The notes: generated by a model not told the origin, from the letters alone. DNA of 33,340 bases from Nonomuraea zeae (GCF_005889725.1 NZ_VCKX01000122.1:1-33340), one strand, 5' to 3'. Positions 13,490 through 22,099 are shown, numbered from the stretch's first letter. Program-made: numbers and translations.

Positions 13490-14523
13490 CCGGCCGGCGG
13501 CGGGGCGGTGGAGCGGCGGGCCACCAGCGTGGGGGTGACGGAGAAGCGCACGGCGGAGGTGCGGCCCTGGACGCGTTCGAGCAGCAGCCGCCCGGCCGTC
13601 TGGCCCATGGTGGCGCCGTCCTGGTCCACGCTGGTCAGCGAGACGTGCGCCATGGCGGTCAGCCGCGAGTTGTCGTAGCCGGCCACCGAGATGTCGGCGG
13701 GGACCGCCAGCCCGGCCTCGTTGACGGCCGCGAGCGCGCCGAAGGCGGCCTGGTCGGCGCCCGCGAAGATGGCGGTGGGGCACGGCTCGCGGGCCAGCAG
13801 CTCGCGGGTGCCCAGGTAGCCGCCCTCCTCGGTGTAGGAGGTGGCCGCCACGGCGATGTGCTCGGCCAGGCCGTGCTCGGCCATCACCCGCTCGTACGTC
13901 CTGGCTCTGACGGTCTGCAGCAGCGCCGCGGGACGGGCCGGGACGTTGTCCTTCTGCGAGATGTGCGCGATGCGGCGGTGGCCGAGCCCGATGAGATGCT
14001 CCACGACCAGCTCGGCCCCGACCTCGTCGTCGTCGAGCACCGAGTCGTACACCGTCGAGCGGTCGTGCCGGCCCAGCACCACGGTGGGCGTGCCCCGGCC
14101 GATCCCCTCCAGCTCTTTCCTGGTGATGACGGGGGCGACCGCGAGCATGCCGTCGACCTGCCGGTCCACCAGGGCGTCGATCGCGCGGCGCTCGGCCGTG
14201 GGGTCGGTGCCGCCGCCCTGGACGATGATGGCCTGATAGCCGGCTCCCGCGATCTGCGCCGCGAGGGCCTCGACGATGTCGGCGAAGAACGGGTTCCTGA
14301 TGTGCGGCAGCAGCACGCCGATGGTGAACGTGCGCCCGCGCATCGCCCTGGCCGCCGCGTGCGGGCGGTAGCCGAGCTCGTCGATGGCCGCCTGGACCTT
14401 GACCCGCATCGCCTCGCTGACGCCGTAGGCGTTGCGCAGCACCTTGGAGACGGCGGTGGTGGACACCTGCGCGTGGCTGGCCACGTCGGTGATCGTCACC
14501 CGTCGTCCGTCACGCGTGACCAT
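13486..14523 (-). CDS. LacI-family transcriptional repressor
   Basis: The 345-residue protein has the N-terminal headpiece VTITDVASHAQVSTTAVSKVL, hinge region GYRPHAAARAMRG, and a periplasmic-binding-protein-like sugar sensor. The sensor shows IGVLLPHIRNPFFADIVEAL, VDGMLAVAPV, TAIFAGADQAAFGALAAVNEAG and DISVAGYDNSRLTAMAHVSLTSVDQD. GGAGAAGGA precedes the ATG. It is divergent from the sugar ABC operon, 233 bp away, and likely represses that operon and itself until an imported sugar binds. The ligand is probably a rhamnose-containing compound, by context with the rhamnosidase; this is inference. Confidence 0.92.
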   Translation of the reverse strand: MVTRDGRRVTITDVASHAQVSTTAVSKVLRNAYGVSEAMRVKVQAAIDELGYRPHAAARAMRGRTFTIGVLLPHIRNPFFADIVEALAAQIAGAGYQAIIVQGGGTDPTAERRAIDALVDRQVDGMLAVAPVITRKELEGIGRGTPTVVLGRHDRSTVYDSVLDDDEVGAELVVEHLIGLGHRRIAHISQKDNVPARPAALLQTVRARTYERVMAEHGLAEHIAVAATSYTEEGGYLGTRELLAREPCPTAIFAGADQAAFGALAAVNEAGLAVPADISVAGYDNSRLTAMAHVSLTSVDQDGATMGQTAGRLLLERVQGRTSAVRFSVTPTLVARRSTAPPPAG

Positions 14524-14557
14524 GTGCCGTCCTTCTCCCGTCGTTGACGCGCCCCCG

Positions 14558-14563
14558 ATTGTA
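14558..14563 (-). promoter_or_regulatory. Candidate -10 box of the LacI gene
   Basis: On the minus strand TACAAT lies 34 bp before the start codon and is a near-perfect -10. The -35 position (14581-14586) reads CTCTGA and is poor, but it directly abuts a 16-bp palindrome. Confidence 0.45.
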
Positions 14564-14586
14564 CGAGCTCCACACCGGAATCAGAG

Positions 14587-14602
14587 TGGGTAACGTTACC
14601 CA
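14587..14602. promoter_or_regulatory. Perfect 16-bp palindrome, likely LacI-family operator (autoregulatory)
   Basis: TGGGTAACGTTACCCA is fully symmetric about a central CG, as is usual for LacI-family operators. It lies upstream of the LacI gene's own promoter elements. Confidence 0.65.
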
Positions 14603-14677
14603 TTCGTAGGACCTTTCGTGCCGTCAAGTCCACATATCACGTGGGTCACGATAGGAGATCGTTCCTCAGATCGCCTC

Positions 14678-14706
14678 TTGACGTCCCAAGTCGTAACGCC
14701 TACGTT
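14678..14706 (+). promoter_or_regulatory. Sigma-70-type promoter of the sugar ABC operon
   Basis: TTGACG (14678-14683), 17 bp, TACGTT (14701-14706). Transcription should start near 14713, about 44 bp before the binding-protein gene. Confidence 0.65.
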
Positions 14707-14723
14707 AACTCGCATCGGGGGAT

Positions 14724-14739
14724 GTTAAAACGTTTCAAC
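14724..14739. promoter_or_regulatory. LacI-type operator downstream of the ABC promoter
   Basis: GTTAAAACGTTTCAAC is symmetric except for one base pair (A/G against C) and has the CG centre and AAACGTTT core found in LacI/CcpA-like operators. It lies about 11-27 bp past the predicted start of transcription, a classic roadblock position. Confidence 0.65.
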
Positions 14740-14756
14740 GAACCCGGAGGGGCGTT

Positions 14757-16064
14757 GTGAAGACCTCTCACCGCACGGCGGGAGCGGCCTTGGCCGTTCT
14801 CGCGACGGCGGTCCTGACCTCCTGCGGCTCAGGCTCGGGCTCCGAGCCGGCCGCCGACGGCTCCGTCACCTTGTCCTTCCTGGTGGACAACAGCCAGGGG
14901 ACGGTGAGCACCGCGAAGGCGCTCACGGACGCCTTCATGCAGGCCAACCCCAAGATCAAAATAGAGACCGAGACCCGGCCCGGAGGCAGCGAAGGCGACA
15001 ACATCGTCAAGACCAGGCTCTCGACGGGCGACATGTCGGATGTGTTCTGGTACAACTCCGGCTCGCTCCTCCAGGCGCTCAACCCTGGGCAGACCATGGT
15101 GGACCTCACCGGCGACCCCGTGATGGCCACCGTGCAGAAGGACTTCCTGCCCTCGGTGACGCAGGGCGGCAAGGTGTTCGGCGTACCGGCCGGGACGGTC
15201 ACCGGCGGCGGCATCCTGTACAACCGCAAGATCTACGAGCAGCTCGGCCTGGAGGTGCCCAAGACCTGGGCCGACTTCATGGCCAACAACGAGAAGATCA
15301 AGGCGGCCAAGCTCACGCCGGTGATCACGACGTTCAAGGACACCTGGACCTCGCAGCTGTTCGTCCTGGGTGACTACTACAACGTCCAGGCCGCCGTCCC
15401 GTCCTTCGCCGCCGACTACACCGCCGGCAAGGTCAAGTTCGCCGGCACGCCGGCCGCCCAGGCCGGGTTCGAGCACCTGGCCGAGGTGCACGTCAAGGGC
15501 TACGTCAACGAGGGCTTCGGCTCGGCCACCAACGACCAGGGCATCAAGATGCTGGTCGAGGGCAAGGGCGCGCACTACGCGATGCTCAGCTCGGCCCTGC
15601 CGCCGGTGATGGCGACGATGCCGCAGGCCGGCACCGACGTCGGCTTCTTCGGCATCCCGGGGACCGACGCGGCCAAGAGCGGCGCCACGATCTGGGAGCC
15701 GGCCGCCGTCTACGTCTCCAAGACCACCAAGAACCTGGAGGCCGCCAAGAAGTTCCTCGCCTTCGTCGCCTCGCCGGCCGCCGCCGACGCGGTGACCAAG
15801 GCCGTGCAGCCGACGGGGCCGTACCGGATCGAGGGCGCCAAGCTGCCCGACAACGCCATCCAGGCCGCCAAGGACCTGCAGGTCTACATCGACGAGGGCA
15901 AGAGCGCGCCGGCCCTGGAGTTCCTCTCCCCCGTCAAGGGCCCGTCGCTGGAGCAGATCACCGTCGCGGTCGGCTCTGGGCTGACGCCGGCCGCCGAAGG
16001 CGCCGCCCAGTACGACAAGGACGTGGAGAAGCAGGCCCAGCAACTGGGGCTCGCAGGGTGGTGA
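14757..16064 (+). CDS. ABC sugar transporter, extracellular solute-binding lipoprotein
   Basis: The 435-residue lipoprotein starts at GTG with GGAGG 6 nt upstream. The signal ends in the lipobox LTSC (Cys23), followed by a GSGSGSEP linker, so it is anchored outside the membrane. The mature domain is a family 1 (carbohydrate) binding protein: SFLVDNSQGTVSTAKALTDAFMQANPKIKIETET, YNRKIYEQLGLEVPKTWADFMANNEKIK, and KKFLAFVASPAAADAV near the end. It captures a sugar and hands it to the two permeases that follow without gaps. Context suggests a rhamnosyl oligosaccharide. Confidence 0.93.
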   Translation: MKTSHRTAGAALAVLATAVLTSCGSGSGSEPAADGSVTLSFLVDNSQGTVSTAKALTDAFMQANPKIKIETETRPGGSEGDNIVKTRLSTGDMSDVFWYNSGSLLQALNPGQTMVDLTGDPVMATVQKDFLPSVTQGGKVFGVPAGTVTGGGILYNRKIYEQLGLEVPKTWADFMANNEKIKAAKLTPVITTFKDTWTSQLFVLGDYYNVQAAVPSFAADYTAGKVKFAGTPAAQAGFEHLAEVHVKGYVNEGFGSATNDQGIKMLVEGKGAHYAMLSSALPPVMATMPQAGTDVGFFGIPGTDAAKSGATIWEPAAVYVSKTTKNLEAAKKFLAFVASPAAADAVTKAVQPTGPYRIEGAKLPDNAIQAAKDLQVYIDEGKSAPALEFLSPVKGPSLEQITVAVGSGLTPAAEGAAQYDKDVEKQAQQLGLAGW

Positions 16065-16990
16065 CCAGACAGGACGCCGGGCCCCGCACGGGGCCCGGCG
16101 TGGCTCAGGGGCCACGCCGGGCGCGCACGACCAAGGCGCGCTCCGCCTACCCGTACGCGCTCTACCTGCCGGCCGCGATCGTGTACCTGGTGATCTTCCT
16201 GGTGCCGACCGTGATGGCGTTCTACTTCGCGCTGACGCGCTGGACGCTGTTCGACAGCACCTTCGTCGGCCTGGACAACTTCCGGGACTTCCTGGCCGAG
16301 CAGAACCTGCGCATCGGCTTCCAGAACACCCTCATCTACGCGGTCGTCACCAGCGGCCTCAAGGTCGTGCTCGGGCTGCTGCTCGGCGTGCTGCTCACCT
16401 CGAAGCTCAAGCTGCGCGGCTTCCTGCGCTCGGTGGTGTTCTTCCCCGTCCTGGTCTCCACCGTCGCCGTCGGCATCACCTTCAGCGCCCTGCTCCGGCC
16501 CGACACCGGCCTGGTCAACAGGGCGCTGGCCCTGGTCGGCATCGACGGCGGCGACTGGCTCGGCGACGCCACCACCGCGCTGCTGTCGGTCGCGCTGGTG
16601 GACGTGTGGAAGGGCGTCGGCATCGCCACCGTCATCTACATCGCCGGCATCATGTCGATCCCGCCGGAGTACCACCAGGCGGTGGCCGTGGACGGGGGCG
16701 GCGCCTGGCACCGCTTCCGGCACGTCACGCTGCCGCTGTCGTGGCCGGCCACCTACTCGGTGATCATCCTGTCGTTCATCGGCGGGCTGCGCTCGTTCGA
16801 CCTGATCTGGACGATGACCCGCGGCGGCCCCGGCTTCACCAGCGACACCATCGCCTCGATCATCTACAAGCAGTACCAGGCCGGCTTCTTCGGCCTGTCC
16901 ACCGCGGGCAACGTGCTGCTCTTCCTCATCGTCACGGCCATCGCCGTGCCGCTCAACTACTTCCTCGGCAAGAGGCAGGTCACCGCATGA
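16058..16990 (+). CDS. ABC sugar transporter permease (MalF/UgpA-type)
   Basis: The 310-residue inner-membrane protein has six predicted membrane segments (YLPAAIVYLVIFLVPTVMAFYF first). The EAA loop that docks the ATPase reads YHQAVAVDGGGAWHRFRHVTLPLS. After an Arg/Gly-rich N-terminus of about 35 residues it follows the usual plan. The first of two GTG codons is given; the second (16061) overlaps the TGA of the binding-protein gene. The pair is therefore coupled by translation. Confidence 0.92.
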   Translation: MVTRQDAGPRTGPGVAQGPRRARTTKARSAYPYALYLPAAIVYLVIFLVPTVMAFYFALTRWTLFDSTFVGLDNFRDFLAEQNLRIGFQNTLIYAVVTSGLKVVLGLLLGVLLTSKLKLRGFLRSVVFFPVLVSTVAVGITFSALLRPDTGLVNRALALVGIDGGDWLGDATTALLSVALVDVWKGVGIATVIYIAGIMSIPPEYHQAVAVDGGGAWHRFRHVTLPLSWPATYSVIILSFIGGLRSFDLIWTMTRGGPGFTSDTIASIIYKQYQAGFFGLSTAGNVLLFLIVTAIAVPLNYFLGKRQVTA

Positions 16991-17814
16991 GGGCACTGAG
17001 GAGGCTCAGCGCGGAAGCGGTCGCGCTGGTCCTGGCAACCGTGATCTTCCTGATCCCGTTCGCGCTCATGCTGCTGACCGCGGTCAAGGACCAGACGCAG
17101 GCCACCGACCTCGACTTCGCCTGGCCGGCGAACTGGCCGATCGTCGAGAACTTCATGGCGGTCATCGAGGCGCACGACTTCGTGCTGCTGCGGGCCTACG
17201 TCAACAGCACGATCCTCACCGTCGCCTCGGTCGCCCTGATCGTCGTCTTCGGCGCCATGGCCGCGTTCGTGCTGCAACGCCGGCCCGGCAAGGTCGCCAA
17301 GGCCGCCGACTTCCTGGTGCTGTCCGGGCTGATCATCCCGCCCGCCGTGGTGCCGACGATCTGGCTGCTGCAGGCACTCGGGCTGTTCAAGACCATGCCC
17401 GGGCTGATCCTGGCCGAGGTGGCCTTCAACCTGTCGTTCGCGATGCTGCTGTTCCGGGCGTTCATCGCGGCCATCCCCCGCGAGCTGGACGAGGCCGCCC
17501 AGATCGACGGCTGCAACGGCCTGCGGCTGTTCTTCCAGGTGATCTTCCCGCTGCTGCGGCCGGTGACCATCACCGTCATCCTGACCAGCTCGGTGGCCAT
17601 CTTCAACGACTTCGTCAACCCGCTCTACCTGCTGCCCGGTGACGACAACGCCACCGTGCAGGTCACTCTCTACAACTTCCAGAGCCAGTACAACACCCAG
17701 TGGAACCTGCTGTTCATGGACATCGTCCTGATCACCATCCCGCCGCTGGTGCTGTTCATCTTCTTCAACCGCAAGATCGTCGCCGGAATGACCGCCGGCG
17801 CCATCAAGGGCTGA
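16987..17814 (+). CDS. ABC sugar transporter permease (MalG/UgpE-type)
   Basis: The 275-residue protein has six predicted membrane segments, beginning AEAVALVLATVIFLIPFALMLLTAVK. Its EAA loop is ELDEAAQIDGCNGLRLFFQVIFPLL. The ATG overlaps the stop of the first permease (ATGA). The open frame reaches back to 16606 but that part is an out-of-frame shadow. No ATP-binding subunit follows; actinomycetes often serve many sugar importers with one shared ATPase of the MsiK type encoded elsewhere, which is the likely explanation. Confidence 0.93.
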   Translation: MRALRRLSAEAVALVLATVIFLIPFALMLLTAVKDQTQATDLDFAWPANWPIVENFMAVIEAHDFVLLRAYVNSTILTVASVALIVVFGAMAAFVLQRRPGKVAKAADFLVLSGLIIPPAVVPTIWLLQALGLFKTMPGLILAEVAFNLSFAMLLFRAFIAAIPRELDEAAQIDGCNGLRLFFQVIFPLLRPVTITVILTSSVAIFNDFVNPLYLLPGDDNATVQVTLYNFQSQYNTQWNLLFMDIVLITIPPLVLFIFFNRKIVAGMTAGAIKG

Positions 17815-17827
17815 CCTAAGGAGCACC

Positions 17828-20401
17828 TTGCCGCACGTCACAGCGCTTACCGTCTCGGCTCCCGCCTTCGAGCACCACCGGGAGCCCATCGGCATCGGCG
17901 AAAGCGCCCCCCGCCTGTCCTGGACCGTCGAGACCGGCATCCCCGGCTGGCGGCAGCGGGCGTACGAGATCGAGCTCAGCGACGGGACCGTGACAGGACC
18001 GGTCGAGTCGGAGCAACCGGTGCTCGTCCCCTGGCCCGGCCCTGAGCTGACCTCACGCGAACGGCGCGGCGCGCGGGTGCGCGTGCACGGCCACGACGGC
18101 TCGGTCAGCGACTGGAGCCCCTGGTCCTGGGCCGAGACCGGCCTGCTGGAGCCGGCCGACTGGCAGGCGGGCGCGGCGGGACCGCCGCTGGAGCTGCTCG
18201 GCGTGCCCGACGGCCCCGCGCTCCTGCTGCGCCGCGACTTCACCGTACGCGGCCCGATCGACAGGGCCCGCCTGTACGTCACCGCCCACGGCACGTACGA
18301 GGCCGAGCTCAACGGCCGGGTCGTCGGCGACGACGTCCTGTCCCCCGGCTGGACCAGCTACGGCCACCGGCTGCGCTACCGCACCCACGACGTCACCGAG
18401 CTGCTGCACGAAGGCGCCAACGCCATCGGCGCCACCCTCGCCGACGGCTGGTACCGGGGCCGCGTCGGCTTCCTCGGCGGCAAGACCAACATCTACGGCG
18501 AGCGCACCGCCCTCATCGCCCAGCTGGAGATCACCTACGCCGACGGCAGCACCGACCTCGTGGTCACCGACGACGGCTGGCGCTGCGCCCCCGGACCGGT
18601 GACGACGGCCAGCCTGTACGAGGGCGAGCACCACGACGCCCGCCTGCTGCCGGCCGGCTGGTCGGAGCCCGGCTTCGACGACGCCTCCTGGCTGCCCGCG
18701 GACGTGCTCAGGCACGACCCGGCCACGCTCGTCGCCCCCTCGGGGCCGCCCGTGCGCAGGACCGAGACGCTCAGCCCCGTGGCCGTGCTGACCGGGCCGC
18801 AAGGGGAGACCATCCTCGACTTCGGCCAGAACATCGCCGGCCGCCTGCGCATCCGCGTCCAGGGCCCGGCCGGCCACACGGTCACCCTGCACCACGCCGA
18901 GGTCCTGGAGGACGGCGCACTCGCACTGCGCCCGCTGCGCTCGGCCGTGGCCGAGGACCGCTACACGCTGCGCGGCGACGGCACGCCCGAGGAGTGGGAG
19001 CCGCGCTTCACCACGCACGGCTTCCGCTACGCCCAGATCGACGGCTGGCCGGGCGAGCTGGACCCCTCCGACGTGCAGGCCGTCGTGTGCCACACCGACA
19101 TGCGCCGGATCGGCGACTTCGCCTGCTCCGACCCGCTGCTCACCCGCCTGCACGACAACGTGGTGTGGAGCATGCGCGGCAACTTCGTCGACCTGCCGAC
19201 CGACTGCCCGCAGCGTGACGAGCGGCTCGGCTGGACCGGCGACATCCAGGTCTTCGCCCCCACCGCCGCCTTCCTCTTCGACTGCACGGGCCCGCTGGCC
19301 TCCTGGCTCGCCGACCTGGCCGCGGAACAGGCCGAGCTGGGCAGCGTCCCGCACTACGTCCCGTGGGTGCCGCTGGCCTTCGACACCATCCCCACCGCCG
19401 CGTGGGGCGATGCCGCGGTGCTCGTGCCCTGGACGCTCTACCAGCGCTCCGGTGACCTCGACCTGCTTCGGCGGCAGTACACGAGCATGAAGGCGTGGGT
19501 GGACCAGATCGCGTCGCTGACCGGCGACGACCACCTGTGGGACGAGGGCTTCCAGTTCGGCGACTGGCTCGACCCCGCCGCGCCCCCGGAGGATCCGGGC
19601 AAGGCGCGGACCGACCACGCGCTCGTCGCCACCGCCTACCACGCCTGGACGACCACGATCCTGGCCCAGACGGCGGAGCTGCTCGGCCACGACGCCGACG
19701 CCCGGCACTACGCCGAGCTCGCGCAGGCGGTGCGGGAGGCGTTCCGCGGCGAGTTCGTCACGCCGTCGGGCCGGCTGGCCTGCGACACGCAGACCGCCTA
19801 CGCCCTCGCGCTGACCATCGACCTGCTGGACGGCCCCGCGCAGCGCGAGCGGGCCGGGCGCCGCCTGGTCGAGCTCGTCGCCGGCGACGAGCACCGCATC
19901 GGCACCGGCTTCGTCGGCACGCCCCTGGTGTGCGACGCGCTGGCCTCGGCCGGAGCCTACGACACCGTCTACGAGCTGCTCCAGCAGCGCAACTGCCCGT
20001 CGTGGCTCTACCCGGTGACGATGGGCGCGACGACCATCTGGGAGCGCTGGGACAGCCTGCTGCCCGACGGATCGGTCAACCCCGGCGAGATGACGTCGTT
20101 CAACCACTACGCGCTCGGCGCGGTGGCCGACTTCCTGCACCGCACCGTGGCCGGTCTCGCGCCCGCCGCCCCCGGCTACCGCCGCCTGCGCATCGCGCCG
20201 AGGCCGGGCGGGGACCTGACCCACGCCTCGGCGCGGCTGGACACCCCGTACGGACCCGCGTCGGTGTCGTGGACGCTGGAGGACGGCACGCTGACCGTCA
20301 CCGCGACCGTGCCGCCCGGCGCGGACGCCGAGGTGGACCTGCCGGGATCGGCCGTGCGGGAGGTGGGTGCCGGCACCCACACCTTCACCGCCGCGCTCTG
20401 A
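17828..20401 (+). CDS. Alpha-L-rhamnosidase, glycoside hydrolase family 78
   Basis: The 857-residue enzyme starts at TTG 17828 with AAGGAG 4 nt upstream, 13 bp after the second permease, so it belongs to that operon. N-terminal beta domains include APRLSWTVETGIPGWRQRAYEIEL and GWTSYGHRLRYRTHDVTELL. The (alpha/alpha)6 barrel carries LPTDCPQRDERLGWTGDIQ, the GH78 signature, with E465 as probable general acid. GEMTSFNHYALGAVADFLHRT lies near the second active-site region, and a C-terminal beta domain ends the chain. It inverts and releases terminal L-rhamnose. No signal peptide is present, so substrate must be brought in first, which fits the ABC importer. No rhamnose catabolic gene (isomerase, kinase, aldolase) is in the window. 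Confidence 0.94.
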   Translation: MPHVTALTVSAPAFEHHREPIGIGESAPRLSWTVETGIPGWRQRAYEIELSDGTVTGPVESEQPVLVPWPGPELTSRERRGARVRVHGHDGSVSDWSPWSWAETGLLEPADWQAGAAGPPLELLGVPDGPALLLRRDFTVRGPIDRARLYVTAHGTYEAELNGRVVGDDVLSPGWTSYGHRLRYRTHDVTELLHEGANAIGATLADGWYRGRVGFLGGKTNIYGERTALIAQLEITYADGSTDLVVTDDGWRCAPGPVTTASLYEGEHHDARLLPAGWSEPGFDDASWLPADVLRHDPATLVAPSGPPVRRTETLSPVAVLTGPQGETILDFGQNIAGRLRIRVQGPAGHTVTLHHAEVLEDGALALRPLRSAVAEDRYTLRGDGTPEEWEPRFTTHGFRYAQIDGWPGELDPSDVQAVVCHTDMRRIGDFACSDPLLTRLHDNVVWSMRGNFVDLPTDCPQRDERLGWTGDIQVFAPTAAFLFDCTGPLASWLADLAAEQAELGSVPHYVPWVPLAFDTIPTAAWGDAAVLVPWTLYQRSGDLDLLRRQYTSMKAWVDQIASLTGDDHLWDEGFQFGDWLDPAAPPEDPGKARTDHALVATAYHAWTTTILAQTAELLGHDADARHYAELAQAVREAFRGEFVTPSGRLACDTQTAYALALTIDLLDGPAQRERAGRRLVELVAGDEHRIGTGFVGTPLVCDALASAGAYDTVYELLQQRNCPSWLYPVTMGATTIWERWDSLLPDGSVNPGEMTSFNHYALGAVADFLHRTVAGLAPAAPGYRRLRIAPRPGGDLTHASARLDTPYGPASVSWTLEDGTLTVTATVPPGADAEVDLPGSAVREVGAGTHTFTAAL

Positions 20402-20414
20402 GCAAGCACGCCCG

Positions 20415-20454
20415 CCGCGAGGCGGAGCCGCCATCGCCGGCTCCGCCTCCGCGG
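20415..20454. terminator. Strong GC hairpin ending the rhamnosidase operon
   Basis: GAGGCGGAGCCG (20419-20430) pairs perfectly with 20438-20449 around a 7-nt loop. Flanking CCGC/GCGG extends the stem past a one-base bulge. It sits between convergent genes and may act both ways. Confidence 0.7.
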
Positions 20455-20473
20455 TGGCCGCGTGCCCTGGAGC

Positions 20474-21253
20474 TCACCGCCTGACGGGCTGGTCACCGGC
20501 CGGGCCGTCGTAGATCCCGGCGGCCCATGCGCCCGGCCGCTCGCCGACCTCGGCCGACAGCCGCTCGCGTACCTCGGGGTTCATCAGCGCCACCGACTGG
20601 GCCGTCTCGTCGCACTCCTTCGACTTCCCGACCGGCGGGCACCCCGTGACGGCCTCCGCCACCTCCCGGACCGGGGCGTCGGCGGGGAAGACCCAGATCC
20701 GCAAGGTCTGCGGGCGCTCAAGCCAGCCGGCGGGCGCGGAGAGCCGGTCGTGATGCCCGCCGCTCGCGGGCCCGCAGCGGCCGGTCTCGCCGCCCGTCTC
20801 GCCGCCCTTGAGCTTGCCCACCACGACCACCCACGCCCGTGGATCTTCGCAGGCCACCTTGTGCCCGGTGGAGAGGCTGACCGGGTCGAACGTCACCGTC
20901 CGTTCGACGCCCACGGTCTCGAAGCGCTCCGAGTGCAGGAGCGGGAGGTCGTACCTTTTCGCCCCCAGCACCACCTCGTACTTCTCCGGCAGCCGCGGGC
21001 CGGGCCGCACCCGGACCGAGTCCACCGGGCGCTGGGCGACGATCGCCTCCTTCACCTGGACCGGATCGGTCACCAGCATGGCCGCGGTCACGGCGGCGGC
21101 CACGGCCGCGCCCGCCGCCGCCATCCGCCGCACCCGGCGTATGCGGCGGCCCCGCCGGACGATCGCGCCCAGGTTCGGAGCCGGTTCGCCGCCCGCCCGC
21201 TCGTCCATCTGCCTGGTCAGGAGCTGCCGCAGGTCGCTCTCCATGTGCCTCAT
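20474..21253 (-). CDS. Membrane protein, likely anti-sigma factor (CU044_5270-like)
   Basis: The 259-residue protein has an N-terminal cytoplasmic part (MESDLRQLLTRQMDERAG and the basic VRRGRRIRRVRRM), one membrane helix (AAAGAAVAAAVTAAMLV, about 44-60) and an outside domain with several Cys. The N-terminal pattern is that of small membrane proteins encoded with SigE-type ECF sigma factors. Its ATG overlaps the sigma gene stop (ATGA), so they are made together. No zinc-binding HxxxCxxC motif is seen, so it is not a ZAS-type anti-sigma factor. The anti-sigma role comes from context. Confidence 0.7.
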   Translation of the reverse strand: MRHMESDLRQLLTRQMDERAGGEPAPNLGAIVRRGRRIRRVRRMAAAGAAVAAAVTAAMLVTDPVQVKEAIVAQRPVDSVRVRPGPRLPEKYEVVLGAKRYDLPLLHSERFETVGVERTVTFDPVSLSTGHKVACEDPRAWVVVVGKLKGGETGGETGRCGPASGGHHDRLSAPAGWLERPQTLRIWVFPADAPVREVAEAVTGCPPVGKSKECDETAQSVALMNPEVRERLSAEVGERPGAWAAGIYDGPAGDQPVRR

Positions 21254-21750
21254 CGCTGGACCCTCTCCAGGTTCATGGTCTGAATGTCCGGATCGACCCG
21301 GAGACGGGTGAGCGCCCGGCTGAGCTGGGTCTTCACCGCTCCCAGCGAGCATCCGACGATGTCGGCGACCTGGGTGAGCGTCCGGCCCTCGAAATAGTGC
21401 AGGACGACCACCGCCCGCTGGCGCGGGGAGAGCGTGCCGATCGCGCTCCACAACGCGGCCTGGTCGTCCACCTCCGCGGCCGGGTCGCGCGGATCGGCCC
21501 TCTCGGGGACAGTCTCGGCCGGGATCTCACCGCGCCAGCGCCTGCGCCACCAGGAGGCGTGGGTGTTCACGATGATCCGGTAGACGTACGGGTCGGGGTT
21601 GCCCTCGATCCGCCGCCACGCCAGCCACGCCTTCGCCAGCGCCGTCTGCACCAGATCCTCGGCCGTGCCCCAGTCCCGGGCGAGCAGATAGGCCATCCGG
21701 CACAGCCGCAGGTGCCGGTGCGCCACGTACTCGGCGAACCCGTCGTCCAT
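21250..21750 (-). CDS. SigE-family ECF RNA polymerase sigma factor
   Basis: The 166-residue protein has region 2 in FAEYVAHRHLRLCRMAYLLARDWGTAEDLVQTALAKAWLAW (residues 5-45) and the strand-separating YVYRIIVNTHASWWRR. Region 4 is LSPRQRAVVVLHYFEGRTLTQVADIVGCSLGAVKTQLSRALTRLR (residues 107-151). Length and sequence fit the actinobacterial SigE-like ECF group. GGGG lies 7 nt before the ATG. It is followed by a coupled membrane protein, probably its anti-sigma factor. No matching ECF promoter motif was recognised upstream. Confidence 0.9.
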   Translation of the reverse strand: MDDGFAEYVAHRHLRLCRMAYLLARDWGTAEDLVQTALAKAWLAWRRIEGNPDPYVYRIIVNTHASWWRRRWRGEIPAETVPERADPRDPAAEVDDQAALWSAIGTLSPRQRAVVVLHYFEGRTLTQVADIVGCSLGAVKTQLSRALTRLRVDPDIQTMNLERVQR

Positions 21751-21838
21751 GCATCATCCCCGTCTCGCGTCTCCGTGGTCTCCGGCGATGACTACCGCTT
21801 GAGAGGCGCGTTCGGATGACAGCCGGCCCGCACCGAGT

Positions 21839-21943
21839 TCACCGGCCCCGGCTCGGGTCCGCGTGCTGGAGCGCGTCGGCGCAGCGGTGCATCGGACGGT
21901 AGTAGTCCGGGTCGGCGAGCGTGTACGTCAATTCCTGCATCAT
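21839..21943 (-). pseudogene. Possible stub of a class III/IV lanthionine synthetase N-terminus
   Basis: A 34-codon reading frame starts at ATGATG with AGGGG upstream. It contains ELTYTLADPDYYRPMHR, which resembles the Y-x-LADP-x-(F/Y)Y opening of LanKC-type enzymes of class III lanthipeptides. It stops after SRGR, without kinase or cyclase domains. No precursor peptide or remaining enzyme is visible nearby. It may be a relic left by deletion, a short real gene, or a chance likeness. The frame could start as far up as 22024 but that part is not protein-like. Confidence 0.3.
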
Positions 21944-22081
21944 CAACCCCTGCTGAGCAGCCGCGCTTCGACAAGGTTGACCGTAGGTGGAGGAACGTGA
22001 CGGCAATAGATAAACCGGGCTCATCTACCGGGCCGGGGGCTTGGCGCCGGTTAATCACCGCACCGCTGAGGCGTGCAGAAG

Positions 22082-22099
22082 GCCGATCTCGCCATCGGC
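22082..22099. other. Small hairpin in the gap before the RsbW-like gene
   Basis: GCCGAT and ATCGGC pair around a 6-nt loop. The gap 21944-22167 otherwise shows no ORF, RNA gene or repeat that I can support. Confidence 0.25.

Noticed and set aside
16606..16986. Upstream extension of the second permease frame
   Set aside because: It is an out-of-frame shadow of the first permease, rich in Arg/His/Pro; the ATGA overlap at 16987 gives a normal permease.
14829..18312. Long minus-strand open frames opposite the ABC genes
   Set aside because: They are low-complexity His/Arg/Gly/Asp-rich shadows of well-recognised plus-strand genes.
18053..20434. Long minus-strand open frame opposite the rhamnosidase
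   Set aside because: It is a typical high-GC antisense shadow without domains, and the plus strand encodes a complete GH78 enzyme.
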